NCBI RefSeq assembly: GCF_005405245.1
Contig: NZ_BJDR01000004.1
Span: forward strand, 34,231 to 98,230
From: Enterococcus nangangensis
GTDB taxonomy: Bacteria > Bacillota > Bacilli > Lactobacillales > Enterococcaceae
Length of the DNA stretch: 64,000 bases
Direction of reading: 5' to 3'
In this document: piece after piece, positions 8,687 through 17,490 of the stretch
Position numbering within the stretch: position 1 is the first letter of the stretch
Layout: each line of letters opens with the position of its first letter
Notes under the pieces: generated by a model
What the model was told of the DNA's origin: nothing
Database searches by the model: none
Seen by the model: only the letters and a program-made list of their open reading frames with translations
Translations under genes and position numbers: made by a program

Positions 8687-10011
8687 GGGAGCGTCAATAA
8701 TTTTGTGTAAATAACTCGTCCTTCTGCAAAATAATGGGTTACTCAGTAAACATTGAAGCTAATGTATCCGTCACTTGTTGGAAGCCTTTATGGCTTCTAT
8801 TTAAGAATTTTTGATTGTATGTATCAAAGATGGATACTAGGAAACGCTCTAATGATTCTTCATTTTAAAACTGCTCTTTTCTACGGCTGTATTTCTTGAT
8901 TTGTTAATTGAAAGATTCGATTAAATTAGTTGAGTAAATGCTTCGGCGGATACCAGGCGGAAACTCATAAAAAGTCAATAAATCTTGATTTTTTATCAGT
9001 GACTGCGTCACTTTAGGATAAGTTTTCTGCCACTTCTCAATCATACTCCCTAAAAAGGTATTTGCCTCTTCCTTTGAGCTAGCTTGATAAACAGCCTTAA
9101 AATCATCACAGATTTCTTTTCGATCTTTGACACGTACTTTATGAGCAATATTACGGGAAACGTGAACACAGCAATGTTGGTATTTAGCTTTAGGATAAAT
9201 CTGGTGAATCGTATCTTTCATGCCTTTTAAGCCATCGGTAATAAACAGTAAGACATCATGAACCCCTCTGGAGTAAATGTCCTGTAACAACTCATTCCAA
9301 ACGTAGGTTGATTCAGTCGGAGCAATCGCATAACTTAGTACTTCTTTAGTGCCGTCTTCTCGTATACCAATGGCAATATAGATTGCTTCTTTGGAGACGG
9401 TTTGCCGTTTTAAAGGAATATAAGTAGCATCCATGAAAATAGCGACATACTTATCATTTAGAGTTCTAACTTTAAATGCATTTACTTCTTCAGTCAGCAC
9501 TTTAGTCATGTTGGACATGGTTTGGGGCGTGTAGTGATGCCCATACATTTTCTCAATCAAGTCTGCGATTTCCGACATGGTAATACCTTTTCGGAAGAGG
9601 TGAATGACGGTCTCCTCTAAGGTATCATTCGTCCGTCTATAAGCAGGAACAGTCTGTTGCTTGAACTCGCCGTTGCGGTCGCGCGAAATCTGGAGATGAA
9701 GTTCCCCGTACTCGGTCTTGACCGTACGGTCATAGGAGCCGTTACGAGAATTACCCGTGTTAAAACCAATGCGATCGTACTTTTCGTAATCGAGGAAAGC
9801 CGTTAACTCCGTTTTGAGAAGCGTATTGACAGCTTTTTCCAAATGGACACGGAATAATTCATTCAAATCGCCTTTGTTCGCTAGAGTCTTTAGAATTTCT
9901 GTAGTAAAATCGTTCATATGGAAGTCCTCTTTTCTGTGAATGTGTTGTGGTAACTCTATTCTACAGAAGGGACTTCCTTTTTTCTATTTACACAAAATAT
10001 TTTACACTCTC
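8687..10011 (-). mobile_element. IS256-family insertion sequence, inactivated
   Basis: Inverted ends read as TATTTACACAAAAT followed by related outer bases on both sides (left end GGGAGCGTC from 8687, right end near 10011). The length of about 1,325 bp suits IS256. The single transposase gene carries two in-frame stop codons. The element's right side cuts a zinc-finger gene remnant. Confidence 0.75.
8739..9917 (-). pseudogene. IS256-family transposase with two nonsense codons
   Basis: The intact part is 337 residues long and shows D-A-T-Y-I-P-L, I-T-D-G-L-K-G-M and N-L-I-E-S-F-N, the DDE blocks of MULE-type IS256 transposases. Reading on in the same frame, TAA replaces the codon after S-F-N and a second TAA follows R-R-K-E-Q-F. 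Beyond these the normal tail N-E-E-S-L-E-R-F-L-V-S-I-F-D continues to a stop at 8739. The protein lacks its last 50-60 residues and is probably inactive. Confidence 0.8.
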
Positions 10012-10017
10012 AAGTAA

Positions 10018-10125
10018 ACTTGCATTCAGGATAATTAGAACAACCATAAAACGATTTTTTTAATACAATATTATTTCCACACTTAGGGGTAGCGTCAGGA
10101 AAATGCGGATTTACAACGATAAGGA
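10018..10125 (-). pseudogene. Topoisomerase-type C4 zinc-finger remnant
   Basis: The minus strand encodes P-K-C-G-N-N-I-V-L-K-K-S-F-Y-G-C-S-N-Y-P-E-C-K-F, the pattern of the C4 zinc ribbons found at the C-terminus of topoisomerase I/III and NERD-type proteins. The frame is cut on one side by the IS256 end. There is no start codon, so it is a gene fragment. Confidence 0.55.
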
Positions 10126-10225
10126 ATTTCCAATATAAAAAGCCTGATTTCCCATCACCTAAATTGAGAAATTAGGCTCTTTTTTCGTTACTCCATAAAC
10201 AGCATTCTATTACTGAATATGTAAT

Positions 10226-11071
10226 TTACTTCGGGATAACAGGGACCCAGAGTTCGTGTCTTGGTTTATGCTTCGGACCGTAATAACATTCTATACACGG
10301 TAAATTTGCAAGTTCATACTCGGAGGTAGGGACCCACTCGGAATATAAACGTTTCCATGCATCCACTATGTTCGGAAAAACTGCCCATGTACTTGCGGGA
10401 ATAATAAGCGTCTCCATATTTTCTGGGGATTCCCCATCGTATCTTACGCCCATGAAATAGGAAAATTGTTCATCTGTTATGGCAGCTTCTTTTCCGCAAA
10501 CCCCCAGAAGGCTTTCAAGCGTGCATTTTGGATTTTCCCATGACATATCTACTAGTTCTTGCATAAATCCATCTTTTTTCGCAGTGTTCCAAAGCGTAGG
10601 GATTGTTTTAAATGCTCTGCTTGTTTTTACTGGCTTACTTTTTCCAACAATTCTTAATTCAAAATCAAGGTTTTCAATTCTGTACTCCATCTCGGTATCT
10701 CCTTTAATAGAAATTTGAAAGGAAATTCTGGGAAAGGCTTTTAACTGTACCCCTCTATTACGAGCATTGGAAGGGGTTACTCCATGCATTTTTTGAAAAG
10801 CACGTGAGAAAGTATCAGAAGAAACATAACCATATTTAATTGCCACATCAATGATCCGAATATCACTTTTTTGAATTTCAAATGCTGCGAGTGTTAACCG
10901 TCTACGTCTAATATATTCTGATAGCGATATACCTGAGATTGAAGAGAACATTCTTGAAAAATGAAACTCAGAACAATTAGCTGCTTTTGCAATCTCTTTG
11001 TAGTCTATTTCTTCATTCAAGCTATTTTCAATGTAGTTTAACGCATTGTTCATTCTTTCTAGCCAATCCAT
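10226..11071 (-). CDS. AraC-family regulator with GyrI-like ligand domain
   Basis: A 281-residue regulator with an N-terminal AraC helix-turn-helix pair (about residues 8-105, with Y-G-Y-V-S-S-D-T-F-S-R-A-F-Q-K) and a C-terminal GyrI-like/effector domain (about 125-281). ATG 11071 is chosen because AAAGGGAGTAAACTT precedes it. It is a second regulator of the same architecture as the one at 5284-6255 but clearly a different gene. No co-directional partner lies downstream. Confidence 0.8.
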   Translation of the reverse strand: MDWLERMNNALNYIENSLNEEIDYKEIAKAANCSEFHFSRMFSSISGISLSEYIRRRRLTLAAFEIQKSDIRIIDVAIKYGYVSSDTFSRAFQKMHGVTPSNARNRGVQLKAFPRISFQISIKGDTEMEYRIENLDFELRIVGKSKPVKTSRAFKTIPTLWNTAKKDGFMQELVDMSWENPKCTLESLLGVCGKEAAITDEQFSYFMGVRYDGESPENMETLIIPASTWAVFPNIVDAWKRLYSEWVPTSEYELANLPCIECYYGPKHKPRHELWVPVIPK

Positions 11072-11185
11072 AAGTTTACTCCCTTTCAATATTTACTTTA
11101 AAACAAAATAGATAATAATTGCCGACATTTCATGCCTAAAAATGTTGGTATCAAAAAATAAACCTTTTGATAGAATCAGGACAAA

Positions 11186-11761
11186 CTATTTGTTTCCTTC
11201 CGATAGCCTTCTATATAATGAAGCCCTAGACACATTAGTAATTTCGCAAATTTGATTTACAGTCATACCGCCTTCTTTATATAGTTTTACTGCATATTTC
11301 ATTCCTGCGTGATTTTTATGATATTTCTTTAAACGACCCTTAAACTTCCCTTCTTTCTTAGCCAGCTCAATCCCTTCTCGTTGACGCATACGGATAAGAT
11401 CTCGTTCTAATTGGTTCACACCAGCCATTACTGTAATTAAGAATTGGCTGTATGGATTATCCTCTGATAAATCTAGCCATGTATCCTTGAGTGATTTTAA
11501 GCTTGCCTTTTTCCTGCGTATTAAATCAATCAATTCAAATAAGTTCTGCGTACTCCGAGTGATCCGAGTTAAGTCTGTAACATAAATAATGTCTCCTTCC
11601 TGTAAATCCTCTAACATTTTTTGAAGTTGCTCGCGATCCTTTGCTGCCCCAGAAACTTTTTCTTCAAAAATAATATCCATACCGATTTCGTTTAATTGCT
11701 GAAATTGTCTTGAAGGATTTTGGCTAGTCGAACTGACACGTATATAACCGATTTTTCGCAA
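11186..11761 (-). CDS. Small serine resolvase/invertase
   Basis: The 191-residue protein matches Tn3/Tn552-type resolvases: catalytic serine in Y-I-R-V-S-S-T (residue 10 or 11), the D-L-T-R-I-T-R block, the long helix with N-Q-L-E-R-D-L-I-R-M-R-Q-R-E-G, and a C-terminal helix-turn-helix (M-T-V-N-Q-I-C-E-I-T-N-V-S-R-A-S-L-Y-R-R-L). It would resolve cointegrates or plasmid multimers at a res site. No Tn3 transposase lies nearby, so it was probably left by a plasmid or transposon. Confidence 0.85.
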   Translation of the reverse strand: MRKIGYIRVSSTSQNPSRQFQQLNEIGMDIIFEEKVSGAAKDREQLQKMLEDLQEGDIIYVTDLTRITRSTQNLFELIDLIRRKKASLKSLKDTWLDLSEDNPYSQFLITVMAGVNQLERDLIRMRQREGIELAKKEGKFKGRLKKYHKNHAGMKYAVKLYKEGGMTVNQICEITNVSRASLYRRLSEGNK

Positions 11762-11796
11762 AAATCACCTCGTTTTTGAGACAAGTCTTATGAGAC

Positions 11797-11894
11797 ACTC
11801 TTGCTGTTGCGATCCTATTTGGTGCTATTACAATAGCTACTGGTGCTGCTCTTACCATCACAATTACTAATTGGGATGGTTCAAGTGGAATCTG
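11797..11894 (+). pseudogene. Hydrophobic gene fragment
   Basis: A frame without a start codon encodes L-A-V-A-I-L-F-G-A-I-T-I-A-T-G-A-A-L-T-I-T and ends at TGA 11892. It reads as one membrane helix or a small bacteriocin-like leader remnant, cut off upstream at the resolvase gene. The identity is unknown. Confidence 0.3.
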
Positions 11895-11999
11895 AATATC
11901 ACTTAATTGGATAGGTGGAATTACAGGTCAGAGGAACGCAATAAACATTTAAAAAATGTTATACAAGCATCTGTTTTGTAATCAATTTACGCTAGAGTA

Positions 12000-12690
12000 A
12001 CTCATCCACCCGTGAAAACGGATGGATTTTTAATACCCCTAGAAGGGGGCAACACTCGTGGCCCCTTAAAAGGGCTTTTTAACAGACTGCCACTCGCTCA
12101 CCTTCGCTCATTTACTTCTCTTCACTTTTTAAATGGGTCTACGTACTCTCTTTTACTTATACTATCCCGAATACGATTATCCGCTTCTTGTTCACGAATA
12201 TATTTCTCAATTGTCTTTGGATTCAATCCTACTGTGCTCACATAGTATCCCTTTGATCATAAAGATTTGTTTCCATATTTGTACTTGAGATTTGCATATT
12301 GTTCATGGGTTAGCATGGCACTCCGACCTTTCAGATATCCCATGAAACTGGATATACTCATTTTAGGAGGGACCCGAACTAGCATATGAATATGGTCTGG
12401 CATTGCATGTGCTTCGATGATTTCCATATCTTTCATTTCACATAACTTCCCTAGTATTTTTTCAATGTCTTTTCGTAATTATCCATAAATGACTTTCCGT
12501 CTATACTTTGGTGTAAAGACAATGTGATACTTACAATTCCAACGAGTATGTGCTAAACTTTTATCGTCATTTGACATAAAAAAACTCCTTTCCATACGAT
12601 GAGCGGTTGGTAGCCACTCACTAGTCCATCGAAAGGAGTTTTTTATCGCTAAAGCTACTTCATCCACGCGTAGAAACGCATCGATGGTGC
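12000..12690 (-). mobile_element. IS200-type element (IS200/IS605 family), decayed
   Basis: One tnpA-like gene is flanked by imperfect hairpins, CATCCACCCGTGAAAACGG near 12005 and CATCCACGCGTAGAAACGC near 12661, as expected for the subterminal structures recognised by Y1 transposases. A further G+C-rich hairpin lies near 12045-12075. It has inserted at the edge of a glsB remnant. The transposase has stop codons, so the copy is dead by itself. Confidence 0.7.
12122..12577 (-). pseudogene. IS200 TnpA (Y1 transposase) with nonsense codons
   Basis: From ATG 12577 (M-S-N-D-D-K-S-L-A-H-T-R-W) the frame shows W-N-C-K-Y-H-I-V-F-T-P-K-Y-R-R-K, then stops after K-V-I-Y-G. The same frame continues with E-A-H-A-M-P-D-H-I-H-M-L-V, the HUH metal-binding motif, then a second TGA where a Trp would be, and S-K-G-Y-Y-V-S-T-V-G-L with the catalytic Tyr region. 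The total of about 150 codons is the usual TnpA length. Confidence 0.75.
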
Positions 12691-12721
12691 CAGCTTGATA
12701 CCTGCTAGAGGCTGGCCACAA

Positions 12722-12840
12722 GAACTAAAAATCAACTGCCCGAGAACAGAGTCGACTAAGCCAGCTACGATACTGGCAAGTCATCCCATTACTTCTCCGG
12801 TAATCACACCGCTGATAATGGTCCCATTGATCAATGTATC
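12722..12840 (-). pseudogene. Remnant of a second glsB-like gene
   Basis: The minus strand encodes I-S-G-V-I-T-G-E-V-M-G, a stop, then L-A-S-I-V-A-G-L-V-D-S-V-L-G-Q-L-I-F. This aligns well with the GlsB protein at 17177-17422 (A-G-A-I-T-G-K-G-M-G-W-I-A-N-I-V-A-G-L-V), the stop replacing the conserved Trp. Both ends are lost, one at the IS200 border. Nothing else is recognisable from 12841 to 13090. Confidence 0.6.
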
Positions 12841-13090
12841 AAATAATCGTTATACTAATCCCCTTTAGGTTTCTTGCATCAATCTGTGATAACTGTCAGG
12901 CACAAGTAGAGTTACATCCTTGCTTTCTTCTTTAATCCAGATTTCTTATCAGTAGCAGGTTTAGGAACTTCTCATAAGCTTATTTACAATCTATTAAAAC
13001 GATTGCTGGCTGGTTTTACGTAGTAAGATTCTGAAAAAGTGAATTCTATTGAAGAACGTATGGAGCGTTTCATTCGACCATTGTCTTTAC

Positions 13091-13789
13091 TTAATAGACC
13101 CTAGGTTCATTATTTTTATCGATTTTTTCTTGGGCTTTGTTGGTTCCCCGATTGACCACTTGTTTGGCTTTATCCGTCTGTTTTGCGGCAAAGCGGCCGG
13201 TGGTTTTCGCGGCACTGGTTACTTTGTCTTGCACGGTCTCGCTGTCGGCTTCGTATTCATTTTTGGTTTTGATGTCGACCACATGCACATTGACTTCGAT
13301 AACATCTAAGTGGGTCATGTTGTTCACTTCGTCATGAATCACTTGTTTAATCTGATTGGCAATCTCGGGGATATCCCGGCCGTATTCGATGACCACGTCC
13401 ATGTCCACGGCAACTTGTTCTTTGCCCACTTCGGTTTCGATGCCGGAAGTCACATTGTCCGTATTGACTAATTTTTCGGCAATGTTCGAGAAAAAGCCGC
13501 CATCCACGGTTAACAAGCCATCGATTTGATCCACGGCGGTGCCGACGATTTTTTGGATAACTTTGTCGTCATAGGTCAACTCGCCACGAATGTCACCGGA
13601 GTCGGAAGTAGGCCCGTCTTTTTTCACGCCTGGATGGGTTTCATGGGCGGGTTGCCGGTTTTTTTCGAATTGTTTTACTGTTTCATGGACTTCTTGTTCG
13701 TAGTCGTTAATCCCTTCAGCAGGGAGAGGGACCGCTCCCGGTGTTGCCAGTTTGTCGTCAGGACGATTCATTTTGTGTTTGTCTACCAT
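13091..13789 (-). CDS. Asp23/Gls24-family envelope stress protein
   Basis: A 232-residue protein whose middle (about residues 70-175) matches the Asp23 domain: G-E-L-T-Y-D-D-K-V-I-Q-K-I-V-G-T-A-V, D-G-L-L-T-V-D-G-G-F-F and V-D-M-D-V-V-I-E-Y-G. The first 65 residues are polar and probably disordered; the C-terminus is lysine-rich. In enterococci Gls24 proteins are induced by starvation and bile and attach to the membrane through AmaP. It is the last gene of a cluster with DUF2273 and AmaP genes on the same strand. It lies in the rpsI-bounded island. Confidence 0.88.
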   Translation of the reverse strand: MVDKHKMNRPDDKLATPGAVPLPAEGINDYEQEVHETVKQFEKNRQPAHETHPGVKKDGPTSDSGDIRGELTYDDKVIQKIVGTAVDQIDGLLTVDGGFFSNIAEKLVNTDNVTSGIETEVGKEQVAVDMDVVIEYGRDIPEIANQIKQVIHDEVNNMTHLDVIEVNVHVVDIKTKNEYEADSETVQDKVTSAAKTTGRFAAKQTDKAKQVVNRGTNKAQEKIDKNNEPRVY

Positions 13790-13833
13790 TTTTATTCCTC
13801 CTAGTTAGTTTGTGGGGATGATTGCCCCGAAGT

Positions 13834-14034
13834 TTAGTAGCGCTTATTTCGTTGAAACAGCTGGGTTAAACGTTCATTTTGTTCCAAGTAAAAGCCCAAA
13901 TAAATGCCTAACAGGGTCAGTAAAAGAATCAAAAGCGTCTTGAAAAAACCGATTGTGACAAGTAAGATGGCGAGAACTAAGCCGATGCTCCCACAGACAA
14001 TGGGGAGTTTGTATTGGTAAAACAAGTATTTCAT
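13834..14034 (-). CDS. DUF2273 small membrane protein
   Basis: This 66-residue protein has two membrane helices (about residues 10-28 and 30-48) and a short basic tail ending in R-N-K-R-Y. Proteins of the DUF2273 family are regularly encoded between amaP and asp23/gls24, as here. It is probably part of the membrane anchor of the Gls24 layer. The start follows GGAGGGAGTACC. Confidence 0.82.
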   Translation of the reverse strand: MKYLFYQYKLPIVCGSIGLVLAILLVTIGFFKTLLILLLTLLGIYLGFYLEQNERLTQLFQRNKRY

Positions 14035-14046
14035 GGTACTCCCTCC

Positions 14047-14622
14047 TTAAATGACTCTGGAATGACTCGTGGCACGCCAATCTTCTTGCTCAAATTCCGT
14101 GTACGCCACATTGACTTTGACTTGCTCGGTGGTACCGAGTATTTCTTGGAGTTCGCTTCTGATTTCTTCCATTAATAATTCAGTTTTGCCGATATGAGCA
14201 GAAGTTCTGGTCAATTGGCCCTTCACATTGACGTTGATTTTACGTTTGGTGGCGTGTACCCGCACTTTGGGATTGCCCACAAAACCGACACCTATTAGCT
14301 TGGAGCGGACGAAACCTTCGATGGCCTTTTTATCCAACGAGAGTTGGCCTTTGTCGTTATTGAGCACAAAGGTCTGCTTAACCCGGGGATAAAAGAGAAA
14401 GAAGAAAATCAAGAGTAAAAGCGCGATGAAAAAGACGAGCGCCACCCAGAAAAGATATTGTTGCAAAAGCTGGTTGGTGAAAGTGTTGAACAAGAGGCGA
14501 TTCCGGTTGAAAAGCGGAAAAGGTAACGCAACACTAGATGAAGTAACGAGCATTACCATGAGTAAAACCGACATCAACAGTAACGAAAGAACGATTCCGA
14601 GTGCTTTAAGCCCACGATTCAT
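14047..14622 (-). CDS. amaP: AmaP: membrane anchor for Asp23/Gls24
   Basis: The 191-residue protein has two N-terminal membrane helices (about residues 8-30 and 58-80) and a cytoplasmic domain with K-G-Q-L-S-L-D-K-K-A-I-E-G-F-V and V-K-V-N-V-A-Y-T, the AmaP pattern. In staphylococci AmaP ties Asp23 to the membrane. It lies 12 bases upstream of the DUF2273 gene and heads the same run of genes, so it is likely expressed with gls24 in stress. Confidence 0.82.
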   Translation of the reverse strand: MNRGLKALGIVLSLLLMSVLLMVMLVTSSSVALPFPLFNRNRLLFNTFTNQLLQQYLFWVALVFFIALLLLIFFFLFYPRVKQTFVLNNDKGQLSLDKKAIEGFVRSKLIGVGFVGNPKVRVHATKRKINVNVKGQLTRTSAHIGKTELLMEEIRSELQEILGTTEQVKVNVAYTEFEQEDWRATSHSRVI

Positions 14623-14664
14623 AGTGCACCTCCTTTCACAAACTGAGAGTGAAGGCGACTAGCC

Positions 14665-14763
14665 CTAGCTACCAGTTTTTTGTTGGTTTTGCTTGCGGGC
14701 CATTAACACATATAGTAAGGGAATGCCCAAAATGACCGCCGCAATTTTTAGAAATTTCTTCAT
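14665..14763 (-). CDS. 32-residue single-helix membrane microprotein
   Basis: ATG 14763, preceded by AAGGAGGAATCCAG, opens a 32-codon frame: M-K-K-F-L-K-I-A-A-V-I-L-G-I-P-L-L-Y-V-L-M followed by a basic, Gln-rich tail. One membrane helix is evident. The excellent ribosome site and its place just before amaP make a real gene likely; tiny single-span proteins of this kind occur in enterococcal gls operons. No family name can be assigned. Confidence 0.65.
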   Translation of the reverse strand: MKKFLKIAAVILGIPLLYVLMARKQNQQKTGS

Positions 14764-14912
14764 CTGGATTCCTCCTTTTGTAAAAAATCAGCACTTGTGC
14801 TAGTCAAAACCTAGGAGAAGCCCTAGGTGTAACCGCGGTTTGCTTATTTTTTGTGCGCCCACTTTCTTTCACGAATCCTCACCTCTTTTTTGTCAGTGAC
14901 TTGTTTGGTGAT

Positions 14913-15854
14913 TTATTTGGTAAAGTCTTTGCGTTTTAAATAAATGGTGGTCAAGATACTTACAACGACCGCGAGGATCATCACGAAGAAAAAGCCGTTT
15001 TTTGTCTCTTTGCCTGGGAGTCCCCCGGTATTCATGCCCCAGATGCCGGCAACGAGAGCAGGTATGGAGACGACTAAAGTAGCGGAGTCCAAGAATTTCA
15101 TCAAGTGGTTTAAATGATTGCTCATCATATCGGAAAACAACCCGCCGATGGTCTCAAGCAAATCACGATAAATCAGGATTCGTTCCTCTGCATGGGCTTG
15201 GCGCAAGCGGATGTTGTACACGAGATTTTCGTCGCCTAGTTGCTGGGCGAAATCGGTTTCTTCCCAGAGATAATTCAAGGTTTCTTTTTGGCCTTGCAGC
15301 GTGTTGTCCAGATACACGACATCCCGCTGCGTGTCTGCCAAGCGAAAGAGTTCTTCGTTTTTCGTAGTGATGCGAGCCGCTGCGTCTAGCTCATCGATGA
15401 TTTTTTTGATGGTTTTTAATTCCTTTAGAAAATGCGCATAGGCTCGTTTGATGATATAGGCGCAGAGTTGCTCTTTATTCGTGACTTTATGAGCGGAACG
15501 GGTCAAAAAAGAAGTCAGAAAATCTGAATTATCTCCCACAAAAGTCAAGGTCATTTCTTTAGCAAAAATCAAGATTAACGGTTCTAAGCGTTTTTCAATG
15601 GGGAGCTCGCGATTGTCGCTTAGGTTCATTAAAGAAAGAATCGTCAACTCCCCTAGGCGGTCGTTATTCATTTTTTCATAGTGGTTGATTTCTTCTGCAT
15701 CGTCACCGCCGAGAAAGATGTCTTTTGGCAATTCGTATTTCTCCACGATTTCGGTGAGTTCGACTTTGGTGGCTTTTTGCAAGACAATCCAGTTACTTAC
15801 GTCTTGGGTCGCTTTTTCTATGCCAGAATCTGTTATCTTAAAAGTTGAAATCAT
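14913..15854 (-). CDS. CorA-family divalent-cation transporter
   Basis: The 313-residue protein has a long helical cytoplasmic domain and two C-terminal membrane helices (about residues 250-272 and 285-305). The loop between them carries the signature G-M-N (in A-G-I-W-G-M-N-T-G-G). It would form a pentameric channel for Mg2+, or Co2+/Ni2+. A minus-strand promoter lies upstream at 15967-15995. Association with gls genes suggests a stress-linked role in ion balance, but that is inference. Confidence 0.88.
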   Translation of the reverse strand: MISTFKITDSGIEKATQDVSNWIVLQKATKVELTEIVEKYELPKDIFLGGDDAEEINHYEKMNNDRLGELTILSLMNLSDNRELPIEKRLEPLILIFAKEMTLTFVGDNSDFLTSFLTRSAHKVTNKEQLCAYIIKRAYAHFLKELKTIKKIIDELDAAARITTKNEELFRLADTQRDVVYLDNTLQGQKETLNYLWEETDFAQQLGDENLVYNIRLRQAHAEERILIYRDLLETIGGLFSDMMSNHLNHLMKFLDSATLVVSIPALVAGIWGMNTGGLPGKETKNGFFFVMILAVVVSILTTIYLKRKDFTK

Positions 15855-15966
15855 CTTAATCCCCCTATAATATTTCTAACCAATGGACCACAAGCAATAA
15901 ATAAAATAAGTAACGATAAGAAAACGCTTACTTTTAGTAAATAACAACATTTCATCCTCGAATCTC

Positions 15967-15995
15967 AGAATAGAGCATTTGCTTTTTTTCGTCAA
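15967..15995 (-). promoter_or_regulatory. Sigma-A-type promoter of the corA-like gene
   Basis: On the minus strand TTGACG (-35) and TATTCT (-10) are separated by exactly 17 bases, about 110 bases upstream of the CorA-like start codon. Confidence 0.6.
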
Positions 15996-16096
15996 ATGAT
16001 GTGCTGTTTTTGCATAAAAAGGCGTAATTCTTTTCAAAAAATGAAATTTATATTAACATAGAATTGTAACATCGACATTATGTTAGGAGTGAGGAT

Positions 16097-16990
16097 ATGA
16101 CAGATCCAGTGTTAAAGGATCCACGGGAGTTATATTATGAATCAGAATTTCCGAAACAGGATCAAGAAACCCCGGCCCTACAGAAGAAGATGAAACCTGT
16201 GCCGGACTGTGGGGAAGAGAGCTATGTTGGTCATGAGCGCTTACTTAATCGTCGGGTTTTGATTACCGGGGGCGATTCGGGGATTGGCCGAGCGGCGGCG
16301 ATTGCGTATGCGCGAGAAGGCGCCGATATTGCTTTGCAGTTTTATCCGGGAGAAGAACCGGATGCCAAGCAAGTGGCCAAGTATGTGGAAGAAGCGGGGC
16401 GCAAAGCCGTCTTACTACCATTTGACTTGCGCGACGCTGCGGCACCTGAAAAAATGGTGGCTCAAGCAGTGAAAGAACTAGGCGGATTAGACACGCTGGT
16501 GTTAAACGCGGCGCAACAGATTACTCAGCCTTCTTTAGCAGAGTTGACCATGGAGCAAGTCCGGGATACTTTTGATGTGAATATTATTTCCATGTTTGCC
16601 ACGGTGAAAGCCGCCTTACCACACTTGCCGGCAGGGTCCAGCATTATCACGACCACCTCGGTGCAAGCGTTCAGTCCAAGTGGTCATCTCTTGGACTACG
16701 CGGTAACGAAGGCCGCGATTGCCAGCTTCACGGTGGGATTAGCCAAACAGTTGAGCAAAAAAGGCATTCGGGTCAACGGTGTCGCACCGGGACCGATTTG
16801 GACAGCCTTGCAACTAGACGAAGGCCAACCGGAAGAAAAATTACCGGTCTTCGGGCAAGACTCTTTAATGGAGCGGGCAGGACAGCCGGTAGAATTAGCG
16901 CCAGTCTATGTTTTCTTAGCCTCCAACGAAGCAAGCTACGTAACCGCCCAAATTTACGGGGTAACCGGTGGCGAAGCAATCAACTTATAG
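16097..16990 (+). CDS. SDR-family oxidoreductase (general stress type)
   Basis: A 297-residue short-chain dehydrogenase with a 45-residue polar N-terminal extension as in Bacillus general stress proteins GSP39/YhdF. It has the NAD(P)-binding motif T-G-G-D-S-G-I-G (about residues 56-63), N-A-A in strand 4, a Ser in the S-V-Q-A segment, and the catalytic Y-A-V-T-K. ATG follows TTAGGAGTGAGGAT. It probably reduces aldehydes or ketones with NAD(P)H. It diverges from the corA-like gene and is followed by two small membrane protein genes. Confidence 0.88.
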   Translation: MTDPVLKDPRELYYESEFPKQDQETPALQKKMKPVPDCGEESYVGHERLLNRRVLITGGDSGIGRAAAIAYAREGADIALQFYPGEEPDAKQVAKYVEEAGRKAVLLPFDLRDAAAPEKMVAQAVKELGGLDTLVLNAAQQITQPSLAELTMEQVRDTFDVNIISMFATVKAALPHLPAGSSIITTTSVQAFSPSGHLLDYAVTKAAIASFTVGLAKQLSKKGIRVNGVAPGPIWTALQLDEGQPEEKLPVFGQDSLMERAGQPVELAPVYVFLASNEASYVTAQIYGVTGGEAINL

Positions 16991-17007
16991 AAAGGACTTG
17001 AAAGCAC

Positions 17008-17133
17008 ATGAAAAAGCAAGGAAAAGTCATGATGATTGTCTCGTTGGTGGCGACTTTGCTGCCGGTGTTGCTGAAGGTCAAAGAAATACACGATGACTAT
17101 CGCAAACAGGAAAAAACGAACAAGTTGTCGTGA
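17008..17133 (+). CDS. 41-residue membrane microprotein
   Basis: ATG 17008, preceded by AAAGGACTTGAAAGCAC, opens a frame with a hydrophobic helix (V-M-M-I-V-S-L-V-A-T-L-L-P-V-L-L) and a charged tail ending N-K-L-S. It starts 17 bases after the SDR gene and is followed by glsB 43 bases later, so all three may share a transcript. It mirrors the microprotein at 14665-14763 on the other arm of the cluster, but the two sequences are not alike beyond their design. Confidence 0.55.
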   Translation: MKKQGKVMMIVSLVATLLPVLLKVKEIHDDYRKQEKTNKLS

Positions 17134-17176
17134 AGCTAGGAAAGAAGCAATCTAATTAATAGAGGAGGAATTTATT

Positions 17177-17422
17177 ATGGGTCTTATTTGGTCATTAATT
17201 GTCGGAGCGATTATCGGAGCGGTGGCAGGTGCCATCACTGGAAAAGGGATGGGCTGGATTGCGAATATCGTGGCCGGTTTAGTCGGTTCCGCTATCGGAC
17301 AATCACTCTTTGGTTCTTGGGGACCGTCATTAGCCGGGATGGCATTGGTACCATCGATTATCGGAGCGGTGATTCTCGTTGCCGTGGTGTCATTCTTCTT
17401 CAGTCGTAGGACGAGTAATTAA
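17177..17422 (+). CDS. glsB: GlsB/YeaQ/YmgE-family stress membrane protein
   Basis: The 81-residue protein is composed of three membrane helices rich in Gly and Ala (I-V-G-A-I-I-G-A-V-A-G, I-V-A-G-L-V-G-S-A-I-G, I-I-G-A-V-I-L-V-A-V-V), the standard GlsB/YeaQ layout. In E. faecalis glsB is transcribed with gls24. ATG follows AGAGGAGGAATTTATT. A terminator lies about 40 bases downstream. Its function is not established. Confidence 0.88.
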   Translation: MGLIWSLIVGAIIGAVAGAITGKGMGWIANIVAGLVGSAIGQSLFGSWGPSLAGMALVPSIIGAVILVAVVSFFFSRRTSN

Positions 17423-17463
17423 ACTGTATTGTAAGTTCTTCCCCAATGACATAAAAAGTCATA

Positions 17464-17490
17464 GCCTCGGCTAATAGTCGAGGTTTTTTT
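17464..17490 (+). terminator. Terminator after glsB
   Basis: Stem CCTCG / CGAGG with an nine-base loop is followed by seven T residues. Confidence 0.75.

Noticed and set aside
12841..13090. Continuation of the glsB remnant towards gls24
   Set aside because: No further residues of the family could be read in any frame.
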